Positions 43,217-55,160 of a stretch of DNA of 64,000 nt are shown here, piece by piece. Within the stretch, counting starts at the first letter, position 1; the number at the start of each line of letters is the position of its first letter. A program made the translations under genes and the position numbers. Source of the DNA: Actinostola sp. cb2023 (lineage: Eukaryota > Cnidaria > Anthozoa > Actiniaria > Actinostolidae); NCBI GenBank assembly GCA_033675265.1, contig JAUJYZ010001582.1:1-64000 (forward strand), written 5' to 3'. A model generated the notes under the pieces. It saw only the letters and a list, made by a program, of their open reading frames with translations, had not been told where the DNA came from and did not search any database.

Positions 43217-46200
43217 GTTCTCATTCGGTTCGGCGAAAACTGGAAAGTTGTCAGTGTTCAAAAAGACGAGACAATCGATAGCTTCATTTCTTGCCTTAGA
43301 GAAATATTTGGAATCCATCAACAGAAAACTGTTCTTTTGCAAGAGCATAATGATGAATGGGATGAATGGCTGGACATTCAAAATCTTTCGATGTTAAAAG
43401 ATAGAGTCAAGCTTCCACTTACAATCCTCACAGTGTTGGATGATCAAGTTGTATTAACACAGGAAAAGGTACTTTTTAATACCAGTTTTATAATAGGGCA
43501 GTCATGTCCTAATATTAGAATGATGGATTAAACACGTGCCAAATAATGTCACTTGTTGTTTTGTACAAAAGTATATGTTTTCAGTAATATGCTCACTTGT
43601 ATTTTGCCTTTTTGTAGTGGTCAAGTCAAGTGACTTATGGAGGAAGTTCACCTACCACAGGTACTACTTAGTTAAATACAGAAAAAAAAGGTTGCAAATT
43701 GTAGTCTGCTACTGGTCAAGTGCAAATCACACTTACTGCAAAACACTGACTTCTTTGAATGTGGTGAGAATTATTTAAGAATAAATATCTCAGTAAGGGT
43801 TCCTTGTATCAACTGAAGATCTTTTTCAAATTGTGCTTGCTTTCCATGTGGTCTGCTGTTTTTTTTTTGGTTGGTTTATTTATATATTCATTTACTTTGG
43901 AAGTCACAATTGTGATATTTCTTTTGTTCATCTAGCAATGAAAGTAAAAGAGAACCCAGCTGTTCCAAAGTCCATGAAGATGAAAAGTTCTCAGCAGATA
44001 ATAACGATCAACAACTGGTTTTAAACTTGGACCACCAGTTAAGGTATTTAAATTTGGTGTTGTGGCTTATTTGATATTGACCTCATGAAAACTACTATAT
44101 AATCTTTGTTAAAAATTGCTTCATTTACCAAACATTTTCTTGATATTATCCAGGACGTGGAACCAGAGAGCAATAATGAGATCACTCAGGCAAGGATTTA
44201 TGCTGGGGTGAGCAGGCTGTAAATGAGCAGGCTGTAAATGAAGCATCTCAAAAGTTGGTGAGAGAGAACCCAAACCTGTTATTTCAGAGAGGTAAATCTC
44301 ATTCTTTGTTGCTTCTTATTCAAGTATGGTACCACATTCACGAAGCTCTTCTAAGTTGAGGTGAATACTATGTATTGTTTCTTGAAAGTAGGCTTTTGTG
44401 TTCCATCAACACATGGTATGCATCTTATCCTAAGATGGCTTCATGAATCTGCCCCGTGGATCCCACAGTGTACAGTGTGGCATTCTGTCTAGATGAGGCC
44501 TAACAATGAAACAAATAGTATTTCAGTTTAGCAAATATATCTCAAGATGTACATGTAGGTATATTTTAATCTTGTTTACACTTGTAGATATTTTATAGAA
44601 CACTGGTTCAAAACAATTTATCCTAAAAAAACATTAAAAACATCATTACAACCTTGTGAAGGCAGACGGGTAACTGAAAAGCAATGACATAGTTTTCTTG
44701 TATCTGTTAATGCATTTTTTGCAGAGCACCTTTCTCAAAACGTGTTATTACTGTTTAATAAATTCTAAATTCTGTTTCAGAAAGCATGTGACAAAGTCAG
44801 AGAGGAGGGATATGCGTTCAAAAAAGAATTCTCCAGATCATCATCACAAGGGTCATCTAGTTCAAGTGAAGATATTAAGGTAGATGGAGGGAGAAAAAAG
44901 GGAGCTGAAGAGGAAAAACGTGTTTGCTGAGGAGAGGAAAAAAGCCTTCACCAACAACCGAGAATTGCTGAAGTCTACTGAGGTTCAAATTCGTATTAAA
45001 CAGCTACGAATAAACAAGCTAAATAGTACCAATGAGTTCAAGAAATGTGACGAAGTAAGCAGTGAATTGAGAGCGTTACTCAAAGACAAAGGGCACATTG
45101 AACAGCAGCTGGTACTTCTAGATAAAAAGGAAGCGAAATCTCGATGGTATTAAAAAATGAAATGCAAAACGAAATGTTGCATCTGTGAGAAACCAGAGCT
45201 TCCTGCAGACACTGCCATTCCTTGTTGAAAGGCAAAGATTTAGAAGTTATGCTTCAACTAAAGATTCAGATGAATCAGGAGATACCTTAATAATAGAAGA
45301 TGAAGATCCCACCAACCCACAGCATAACTCTCAGAAGCAAGATGAAGATCCCTCCAACCTACAGCCTAACTCTCAGAAGCAAGATGAAGATCCCACCAAC
45401 CCACAGCCTGATCTCTCAGAAGCAAGCCACTTCTCAGGATTTTTAGTTGCCCCCTCTCAGGTGAGAGGGGAAGAGGTTGACATTTACACCAGAGAAGAAC
45501 GAAACCCACTGTCAAAATATTGCAGGGATCAAGACGATATTTACAGTTCAAGTTTTGAAGGTTTATCCTTCAGTCAGTACAAAAATGTTAGATCATTTCT
45601 TTGCAAAAAGGAACATACCCAACCTTGTAGCCACTGTGAGGGAATGATAAAGGTTGCAGATGAAGTAATCACACATGGCTTTATGCTCTGCATTCATACT
45701 ATCCAATCCAGGTTTGACTCGTTACAAGGCTTCAGAAGCAAGACGAAAACTTCTGCGAATGCCCTTCGCATGCTTAGGTGCTGGTGACCCCAAAAAGGGA
45801 TCGTACTGTTTGTACCTTGTTGAAAAGCAGAATTATGTTGATTATCGAATCTTTCAAGACAAGTCAGGTGTTCGGGGAACAAACTTATCTAAAGAAGAAT
45901 TGAAAGGGCTCTTGTATCTGGCTGAATCCGAAACAGAAAAGGAAATGTTAAAATATGTTGCAGTGAAAGCAGGTGGCCTTTCCAACACCAAGGCAAAGGA
46001 AGTGTACGGGTTAGATGACGTTCAGAAGCGCAAGGAGAAACTTGAGGAAGCTCTTATCCAATCAAAAGCAATAAGAGAGTCAATTGAAAATATTGCTTGT
46101 TTAAAGGATAAAGCCCTGCTTGCTTCCATTGATTTTCAAGTTGATAGTGAAAGTGATTTGACTGAGAGTGAAAGTGAAAGTGAATCACAGGAGCTGCTTT

Positions 46201-47605
46201 ATGAAGGAGATGATGAGACAACAGCTCATCCTTTCCATCTTCATTCAGTGACAACGTAGAGCATTGCAAAACAGCATCAGATGACCAGAGTGAGAGCAGT
46301 GACCACTCAAGGACAAAGGTCTAACGAGTTTCAGTTAGGTGGAAACAGTAATGACTGTTACAAGCATAGATCTGAGACGGGCGATGTCTTTATGAACTCT
46401 CACTAACTTTTAGACATTCTTAAGTTATGTTCTTTCAACTGGTTTCAGATTGTGTTGACCTTAAAGTCGAAATTCACATACATTACTGAAGAAGCTTTTG
46501 GGCAGCTGCTTCTTGACTTTGGTGGTCAGCTTTCTTTCTTAGATTTAGATGAAGCTGATATGAGGACTGCTGAGCTCTCTCACCAGATCTTTTTGCATTC
46601 AGACAGGAACAAAAGTCTGACAGCAGTGAAATAGAGATGTGGAATCGTGGCATTAGCAGTGTTCTGGGGTAAAGTGGTCGAGAAATGGTTAAAAAGCGTA
46701 GAGAAGCAATCCACCGAAAAGCAGTGAGGGAAGGTTATGGAAGAGCGGTTTCTGAAGCGAAGGCGAAGCAAAAGGGTATCACAGATTTTAGTTCAAGTAC
46801 CAGAAATTGGCAAAGAAATTGAAAACTTTGTGAAAGAGTCTGGTGCAGGTGCTGGCTCGTGGCGTCGCACCGGAGTTCTCACATTTGATGGTAACAGGAA
46901 AGTGGAAAAGAAGCGAACCTTTAAACGTGTAAAGGAACACCTGGAGAACAAACTTCAGTTGAAAATGTCCTACGGTACTGTTGTTCAACTTTGTATGGCG
47001 AGGAACAGGAGGAGAAGGTCTGCTGCTAGATACAAAGGCATTGCAAAGGTTCTACAAAAACGAGCTAGGAAGGATTTCACCATGAAGTTCAACACAGATG
47101 AACACTAGAGTGCTGCATTTTATGCAGGTCTCAATGTCTCAGTACCGTGATGGAAGTGAAGTATTGAACATTGGAAGAGATGATCAAGCGGGCTTTCGTT
47201 TAGACACAATGACCACACACAAGTTACATGGAACACTATGTGTGAAAGATTACGAGGCTCTCAGTACTCGCACTGACTACACCAACAGCTATCCGTCAAC
47301 ACTACAAGTAACTTCCTACAATTTTCCAGAAACAGAAATCACCGGAGAACTTTGTGCTGGTATTGGTATTGGTATTCATTTCAAGAATGCAGCGCAACAT
47401 CTAGCAGACTTGGAGATGTTGTCAACAAAAGAACAGTTGAAACCTAACTTTCTTAACACCCAAACCAATCAACGAAATGAAGTTGAATTCATCAGAGTTG
47501 ACGGAGGCCACGACGAAGGCCCTTCCCATTGTGAGGTTCAATATTGGTGGACGATTTCATCACCTGAAATCCGAATCTGTTGCTACCATGTTAACAACAA
47601 GGCAT
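43217..47605 (+). pseudogene. Multicopy gene with ubiquitin-like N-terminus and DGGHDEGPSH motif
   Basis: First visible exon 43217-43468 (TTTCAG acceptor, GTACTT donor): VLIRFGENWKVVSV to WDEWLDIQNLSMLKDRVKL, a PB1/ubiquitin-like fold by appearance. Further exons: 43618-43660, about 43937-44040, about 44154-44217, then a long block from 44781. The coiled-coil region (44884-45153) is followed by an acidic section with a 42-bp repeat, then CKKEHTQPCSHCEGMIK and MPFACLGAGDPKKG. The block 46740-47108 is basic (RRRSKR) and ends in the stop of the frame before YAGLNVSQYRDGSE. Then VDGGHDEGPSHCEVQYWW at about 47488-47545, which I recall as the hallmark of a high-copy anthozoan family, probably transposase-like. 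At least five frameshifts or stops. Sequence changes family near 47600. Confidence 0.5.
45300..45425 (+). repeat. 42-bp coding tandem repeat, three copies
   Basis: Encodes DEDPTNPQHNSQKQ-type units, 14 residues each, in frame. Confidence 0.9.
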
Positions 47606-48511
47606 AAGAGCCATTCACAGAGTACTGTCTGGTGAAGATCAAAGTTGTGTTTTCAGCCGCCCATTTACATGCTATTGTACCAATTGTCTTAACAAAGAAT
47701 ACTCAGATTGCCAGAACCAGTAACGTGCCTGGTTGGAAGACAATTGAAGTTGAAAGAGAACAATCATGCCAAAGGGTTATGAGGGCTGCCTTTCAACAGA
47801 ACAATGAACGCATTTCTGATTTAATATCTAACAAATCAGTAGTTGCTGTTGCTTCTGGTGATAGAGGAAATGAGTACTATCTTCTAAAGGTTACCCATGG
47901 TAGTCATACCTTGGGATCGAAAGTTAAAGTGCTACTTGGACGAAAATCAGTCAAAATTTAAAATGAGCTGTAATTTTGCTGAAGTAAATTTGAATGACAT
48001 ATTAATAACTGTTTGGCATTAAGTTAAAATGTTGCTTTCATATTCCAATGAGAAGTACTGTTTTTCTTACGATTTAAGGATGGATTGAGTAAATGACGTC
48101 ATTTACTCAACCCAATCCATTTTTAAATCGTAAGAAAAACAGTACTTCCCATTGGAATATGAAAGCAACATTTTAACTTAATGCCAAACAGTTATTAATA
48201 TGTCATTCAAAATTACTTCAGCAAAATTACAGCTCATTTTATGTAAATTTTGACTGATTTTCGTCCAAGTACCACTTTAAAGATGACTGGGGATCAGAAT
48301 ACCTCCAAGGAGCTGATGTTGTAAAGGGATATTTCTTCGACAAGGTGGACTGTGACAATGGTGAACTGAGATACAAACTTATCAAAGGAAAGTCAGCAAT
48401 TGTTTATACTGCTACAATTAGATTTATTTACCGTGACTTAGCCTATGATGTAGCGTTAGGAAAATGTTACGCATTTGTGCCTCAAAACCGTGCGCATGGC
48501 CAATTGCAATA
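47590..48511 (+). pseudogene. C-terminal module of another multicopy family, split by a TTAA MITE
   Basis: From about 47600 the reading changes to IRAIHRVLSGEDQSC, then FTCYCTNCLNKEYSDCQN (a CxC-x2-C cysteine cluster), VPGWKTIEVERE and ASGDRGNEYYLLKV. After the MITE it continues with DDWGSEYLQGADVVKGYFFD and ends at a stop at 48509-48511. One frame change lies near 47720. Removing the MITE gives a continuous frame across it. I recall this C-terminus from anthozoan repeated proteins; no function known. Confidence 0.5.
47928..48276. mobile_element. 349-bp TTAA foldback MITE
   Basis: Near-perfect palindrome: AGTGCTACTTGGACGAAAAT left, complement right, with a GAGTAAATGACGTCATTTACTC centre. TTAA at 47924-47927 and 48277-48280. 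Removing it plus one TTAA rejoins the interrupted frame exactly. Confidence 0.93.
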
Positions 48512-49247
48512 ATCAAATTTGACATATGAACAGTATTATAAATAAACTAAAATATTATCTAACAAAATATCATTTCGGTGTGACAGAAACTTTTAAGCGG
48601 TACTGTATGTACAGCTATGTTAAATTGTGAAGTAATTCTGAGTCCACTTCAAAATAAAATGGCTAAAATAAAGCACAAAATGTTATCATCGATTTATCAT
48701 CCATCAACAAATATTAGAATTTGGAGGGACAAGTCCAGCCACAAATATTAAAAAAGTGTAGTGTGGATTTCAAAGGTTGTGGCCGAAGTTCAGTTCACGT
48801 TCAATGTTCGCTTCTAGAAATCCTCCCTTTTCTAACCTTGGTCTTCAAATACTTGCCGCAAATAAAGATAGTTATTTGAGGGTGTTTGAGGCGTAATTAG
48901 GGTTGGTTGTATTTCGAGTTATTTTCACCTGAACTGAACATAGCACAGCAACAAAGAAATAAGTAACTTGTTTGCAAATGAGCCATTCCAGCTATAAGCG
49001 ATGCGCGCAGGGAATTGTGGTAGCTAAGGTAACATTGCCAAGATGGCGGCCATGTAAACAAACCCGAGTCGTGATGTGTTCCCATTAACATGTCTTTTTT
49101 TTTAAATAAAAAAAATCCCAAAATAAAAAAAAACATTAAAATTAAAAACAAACAAAAAAAGTACTCTAGAAACAAGAATGTAATAATAAGAATAAGAATA
49201 ATAAGAATGTTCAGTCATGTGGACGAGAAATTTGAGTAAGATGTTGG
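48512..49247. other. No gene recognised
   Basis: AT-rich with A-rich runs at 49090-49160. AAGATGGCGGCCATG at 49039-49053 may mark the lost start of the SWIM-YqaJ gene. Confidence 0.4.
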
Positions 49248-49572
49248 AATAGACCTTTTGACCAATACGGTGGCCCATCTTGAATTATGGGATTCCCAGG
49301 GTGCAAGCTAGTAACCATTTGGCCATGAAAAACTACGAAAACCTAATTTAAAGCAATGAATTTGTACAAAATTATCCAACAATTATACACATGTAGATAG
49401 TAAGTCATACAACGCTATGGCAAGAGTGACATATAAAAATAATATTTTGACACGATCCGCACGACTCTACACTGTACAGTTTTTGTGTCATTTGCACCCT
49501 GAGCATCCCATAATGTTTTAGCCAAAACAATAGAATCCAAAATGGCCACCGTATCGTTAAAAAGGTCTATTT
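49248..49572. mobile_element. 325-bp MITE, ATAGACCTTTT termini
   Basis: ATAGACCTTTTGACCAATAC pairs with the far end GTAT(CGTTA)AAAAAGGTCTAT; GGTGGCC and GGCCACC are also paired. Lies at the 5' edge of the SWIM-YqaJ gene. Confidence 0.75.
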
Positions 49573-49574
49573 AC

Positions 49575-52500
49575 TCATGAAAAACTTGAAGAGCACCTTG
49601 TATTGTCTGACTTGGTGATCGACACCAAACCTAAAGGAGCTTCTCACCACAAGAAACTGGGCTATCAGTTGTTTAAACGTGTACATATCTCTGGGATTCT
49701 TGTAAAAGCTAACATTCAAATGGGTGAACAATGCATTTTTTTAGTACGAGGCAAAGTCAATGCCCAAATGAAGGAGAAAGATTACACTGCATCTCGACTG
49801 TCATTCTGGAAAAGTTGTTAATTCAAGCTGTGATGTCCAGCGGGAAAAGGAGGCTGTTGTAAACATGTCGCTGCACTCTTATTTCAATTACTTGATTATC
49901 ACGGCGGGCCCGCGCGCTTCGTAAAACAGCACGTTCGAGTGTAACCAGCCGCCATATTGGACGGGCGCATATTTTGGGAGTCTGGGAACGAATTTCACGA
50001 GTGCAAAACGACTTCTCTTTCGGAGCCTCGTATGTCGATCGTGTTTTTCCGAATAACAATCGGAAGACAGGAAGAGACGAAGCCTTCCTTGATGTCCATT
50101 TTGGTACCAAACTCGACGGGTAAATATTGAAAAGCGATTTTATATGATTGTCGTTTTGTCCTGGATTTTGAAAAACTGAAGATTTTGATTTGAAGAGCAT
50201 ATTTTGACCCTTGGTAAATTTTCGCCATGTTAATTATTTTGTAAATGAAATAAACACATTTTGAATCCTCGATAGTTGTTTGAAATTGTTATCGTTTTAG
50301 TTTTTTGAATTTAGTTTTTGATTTTCTGTCATGAGCGGTTGCTTTTGGTCAATTTTCACTACTTTAACTGTAAGTTTCAACGCTGCCGCGTTTACAAGTC
50401 GCCAAATTACGAAGAGATAAGGAGTCATCGCTAATCAAAAACACTGTAATGGAAAAGTCTATTAGGCAAGAAGTAGAAAACTAAGTAAACAAAAAGAGTT
50501 AGAAAGCAAATAATGGTAAATGAGGGAGATCATTCATCTTTTTTTGTGGAAGATGCATAAAAGAGCTAGTTATAGGTCTCATGTGCTGTTGGTTGTGATG
50601 CGCGAAATCAGCTCAGCAAGGAAATTTAATTTCTGAATTATCATTTTTTTCCATTTCCCTCCTGTACCTTTACTTTAGCCATGCAGTTTAGGCCATGTTG
50701 TACCCCGAACCACACCGAGGAAATGAATGTGTATTGATAAGGGTTATAATACTGATGAAAAACCTAAGCTTATCTTGTAAAGTAAAACTGTATACATGAA
50801 TGTACTGTGTACAATTAAAAATTGAACTGTACTGAACAATGAATGTGTATATTCGATGTAAGTTTACTAGTATGTACCATATGCCTGTGACAAATTATAT
50901 TTTTATTGACATAAAAGTAATTATATTATATTGTCATTGCATGTATATAAATGAGATATTCAAAAATACAAATATGGTAGTCTGAAAACTTGATATGCTA
51001 TAAACAGGCTGACATGACATAACTATTGTTTCACAGTGAAACTCTCTTCACCCCATGAACACTTCTACTGCATGTGAGACCAATACTTAGCCTGGTTTCG
51101 AACTAATAAATACCGTTTTAAATAATTCCACAGTGAAGTAAGGTAAAGTTTGATCTATTGGTGTCGACCAATAATTATTGGTTACAATTGCAACTGCAGA
51201 AATATCAAATCAACTAGTATAAGTGTGACAAGTTTTCATATAAATAATGGTGACAGTAACTAACAGATAAGTTATCTGATTAATTATATTTATTTATGTA
51301 CTCCATTTATGCTGTTATAATAATTAAATATAATTAATCCATATAAAATATCATTACATACAATACCTTGTGTACTATTTGCATAATATTTGCAGTTTAA
51401 ATATAACAATAATTGTTATGTTGTAATAATACCACTCATTGCAGTAGTCTATGGATTTACATTAGCACACAAAGTCCACAAACTTAAGAGTACAAACACT
51501 TATACCATGCAACATAAATATAATAGTATTATTAGTACTAAATACTGATATTTATATCCTCGTTTAATTAGTGCTATTTAGAACAAAATATTGCATGCAT
51601 ATAGTGTTCGTACTCTATTATTATAAATAAATAAATTAAATAAATACTGTCCATGTCTTGTTTTAGGATTGTGTATTCTATAAATTTACTCATATGATAA
51701 CACTATTTGAGGCCATTTTCAAATATTCTGATTATACCAGTTGGTCATTTTACCTTTCCCAAAATTTATTTACCTTTTAATCAGTACTGATTAGCAATTC
51801 ATCTAACTTGTTCAGTTGACTGTAAGCTAGAGTGTTAGTCCACAGACAGTGACATCAAATTCAAGATTCATTGCAGACATGCATGACGGCAACTTACAGT
51901 TACAGTCTATACAATAGCATTGACTTAAATATACATGACTGGGGTAAAAGAAGTATGTTATAGGAGTGTACGTGACACAAGCAAAGTATGACTAACTTAT
52001 AATCATAAAGTCTGTTGTTGCATGCTATATGTTTCACGTTGAAATGGAAGTATTCAAATACTATGGTAGTAACACTTGCTTGCCTCACAATGAGCCCTAC
52101 ACATAATGAAACTTGTCGTCACACTCTGAAATGTATTTAACTTTATTGAAAGTTGAGAATGTTTGTACATGTAAGTGCAGATGAATCACCTGAACTCAGA
52201 ATTTGAACACCATAAACAAAGACTGAAGGGTACTGTAGTACCCAATAATTGTATTATAATTATTATTGTACTATTGCGTTCATTCCATCTGTGTGCATGT
52301 ACATGTACCAAGTGTTTCCTCCCTAAAATGAGACGTTGCCATACTACTCTTCTACTCATTCCAACAATAAATGCGTAATTAGGGCATTATTGCTGTGCCT
52401 GCTAATCTTATAATTTTAATTTTAACCACCACTACTATTTAATAATAGTCAAGAACATAATGTTGAATGTTGTCGAAAACAACAAACAATAACATATATA

Positions 52501-54345
52501 TCACATGTACCATCACTCAGTTGCAGAACATAGACTAATAATTTTTACTGAATTAATAAATTAATAAGCTTAAATGATTTTAAAATTATATAAGCTTATT
52601 TTCAAAGATCATACAAGTTTGTACACTCAAGTTCTTGACGTTAAGGACCTACAGTACAGTACCTAAAAGAAAAACAATACATAAAATTGTAGTTAAAACA
52701 ATTACTCATGTCGCTGCATATGAACTATAGAGATAAACAATGGTATTGTTACTGTACAGCATTATATATGTAGTGTCATTTCATTTGCTAGATTTACCGT
52801 GAAGAGCAAAATATATTTAACGATGAGTTAAATCTTACAACATGAAACCCCTAAAATTACTGTAGGGCACAAAGAAAGAGGAGATATTTCAGAGAAACTT
52901 ACCATCTATTAAATCGAGTGTTCTTCATGGAAGTACCGAAGTATATTTCACGATCGAATAGCAGAAGTCTGTTGCTTTTTCCTTAACAAAATACATCATG
53001 GAGGCCTATTTCTTTCCCAACCATATCCAACAACAAACTCAATTAACTGTTTCACCATTCTTCACCAAAGAAATATTTTACTCGTTCATTTTCCCGTCAA
53101 TTTCGCTGAACAAAATGCTCTAAGACCTCACCACATGTTTATACACGACGCCATTTTGTTTACATTTATGCGCTAAACCGCTGGCCAATTTGTCTGGCGA
53201 ACGTGACGTTTTTTCGAGGGTCTGGGCCCGCCGTGTATAGAGAACTTGAATTTAATTAAATGAAGTACCTGTTCAATTATCGTGTACCGAAAAGCTAGTC
53301 TTGGAATGTGCCTGTTTTATATCCCGAGAAGAGGGAAGCTGTGCTTTTTGAAGGTTTGCTATTTGAACAGGCAGATTATCAGAAAGATAAACTTGGATGT
53401 AAGCATCCAATTGTCAAAGGTAGAAGGGAGGGTAAAGAGTGATTTAAAACAGATGTACTAGATGATCATGACTGTGAGCTATTTGATATTTGATTATGAT
53501 GATTACTGTCAAAACCTGCCATCCAAGATAAAACTAGAAAAAAAGAAATAAGTTATCCTTCACTTAAATACAGAGAGTGTTAGAACAGATGTACTTGGTG
53601 AAACATCTGATGAACCATCTGACCCATTTATTGTACTTTCCCCTGAACAAATTGAAATTGTTAAGAACCAAGTCAAGGTTAGTGTTGCTGAAAGTCTGGA
53701 AATTGAGAGGAATACCAGAGGTCAGCCTGACTGCCCAGAGTGGTATCAACATAGAGAGAAGAGACTGACTGCTTCCAATTTTGGTGCAGTGATAAATAGG
53801 AGAGAGTCAATTTTTCCACACAAAAACAAAAAATTGTAAAAAAAATCAAAACAAGTAATGCAAGTAGGAGAATTCCTCTAAGTTGTAGATGAGGTAAAGA
53901 AAATGAAGAAAATGCACTATTACAATATTATGAATTACTTGATCATCAAGTTAAGATCTGTGAGTGTGTTGGCTTAGTAGTGAATCCTAAATGGCCGTGG
54001 TTAGGTGCTAGTCCAGATGCACTTGCATTCACTTCACAAAAACCTTCTCCATATGGTGCAGTCGAGATTAAATGTCCATCATCAAAAATTAATATGACAA
54101 TTCCCGAGGCTTGTCAAGACAAGAATTTCTACCTTAGCTATATCAATGGACAAGATGGTCTTAAACAGATGCACAAATACTACTCTCAACGTCAAGGCAT
54201 TATGGCTATCTGTCAGTTACAATGGATTGACATTGTTGTATACACAGTTATAGACCTCCATGATGAGCATGTTTATTTTGATTTTCATCACTGGAAAGAC
54301 ATGCTTCCAAAACTCACCAAATTTTTCTTTGACTATCTGTTGTAA
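49575..54345 (+). pseudogene. SWIM zinc finger - YqaJ nuclease gene, broken
   Basis: 5' part (49575-49899): GYQLFKRVHISGILVKANI, then a SWIM finger ending CPAGKGGCCKHVAALLF; two single-base frame changes lie near 49795 and 49845. A 3336-bp element interrupts the codons just after LLDY; the frame resumes at 53236 with YRELEF. 3' part: PVLYPEKREAVLFE, then the YqaJ exonuclease: CPEWYQHREKRLTASNFGAV (about 53728), a shifted stretch with ENEENALLQYYE (about 53897), WLGASPDA with the catalytic aspartate (about 54000), EIKCPSS (about 54065) and QRQGIMAI (about 54190). Stop at 54343-54345. YqaJ domains are PD-(D/E)xK nucleases related to lambda exonuclease; YqaJ genes are known as second genes of IS4EU-type transposons. 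Transposase remains lie tail-to-tail at 54721. Confidence 0.82.
49900..53235. mobile_element. 3336-bp element with CACGGCGGGCCC termini, 3-bp TSD
   Basis: 12-bp perfect terminal inverted repeat CACGGCGGGCCC, with CACGTTCG matching again about 35 bases inside each end. TAT at 49897-49899 and 53236-53238; removing the element and one TAT restores the interrupted gene's frame. A 3-bp duplication fits PIF/Harbinger. The interior is very AT-rich, with no transposase. The right end resembles 43168-43181. Confidence 0.85.
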
Positions 54346-54720
54346 AATCAATACAAGTAGAGGATATTATATGTGGGCATGAAGATATAAAGTTTATTTT
54401 CAAATGGAAAAATTATGATGATTATTTATTAATTTACACGTGAACACAGTGAATGAATGAATTGTTTATTAAAATTTAAATTATTAAAATTATGTAATAT
54501 TGTTCAAAGTAACAATAATTATTACTTTGATTGTAATTATTACAATAAAAACAAGTGTGCTTTCAATCTTGGCTACAGCTTATAGCTTTGAAAAGAATAA
54601 CACTATTTGAAGTTGTTTATTATAGTATGTAGACACCACTATGAAAAAATCAGCTGTCAGTTATATTATCATAATTTCTTGTCATTGGCTTAGTTTTCTC
54701 AAAGGGTATAATAATAGTCT
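54346..54720. other. Intergenic, AT-rich
   Basis: Shared 3' region of the convergent YqaJ and transposase fragments. Contains ATAATTATTAC/GTAATTATTAC inverted segments at about 54505-54545. Confidence 0.4.
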
Positions 54721-55160
54721 CTATCCATTATTACTATCTCGGGTTGCAGAAATAACAAGTGGTTTAAAAAACAAAGTAAGGTAACAACAAATACCACAGA
54801 TTTTATTATTTGATCCTACATATCGTAATTTTCGGCAGGCAGGAGGAGATAGAAAGTCGAGGAAGTCTTTAAATTTGGAGTAATTAGGAATGCCAGTACA
54901 AAATTCAATATCACTGTCTTTAAATCGATCTAAAGAAAATCGTGATCGTTTGAACTGTTGCTTCAAGTCCTTGATTTCAGCTTCGTGATTTTGTTTGCTA
55001 CGTTCAAGTTCACAATGTAATATTTCTTGTTTAAGGTCATTATAGGCCCAACTTAGACCGTGATGCTTTTCGCACTTGTTTTGAACCTCATGAGGTCGAG
55101 GTTTTGTCCTTCGTGTGTTGGCTGTCAAGTACGCCGGTTTGATAGTTGAGTATTGAGATC
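54721..55160 (-). pseudogene. IS4EU-like transposase N-terminal fragment
   Basis: Minus-strand frame with a charged coiled coil (LKQEILHCELERSKQN region) followed by FSLDRFKDSDIEFCTGIPNY and FLDFLSPPACRKLRYVGS. This RF-K-x-D-x2-I-x-F-x-TG-x-P-x-Y pattern is the helix-turn-helix that precedes the DDE_Tnp_4 domain in THAP/IS4EU-type transposases. The catalytic DDE domain is absent: the frame ends in unrelated sequence at 54721. No N-terminal THAP finger is visible either. Start not determined. It lies tail-to-tail with the YqaJ gene, the arrangement expected for a two-gene transposon. Confidence 0.65.

Noticed and set aside
48897..49175. Minus-strand frame with a phenylalanine-rich, membrane-like start
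   Set aside because: The hydrophobic stretch comes from A/T-rich simple sequence at 49090-49160.
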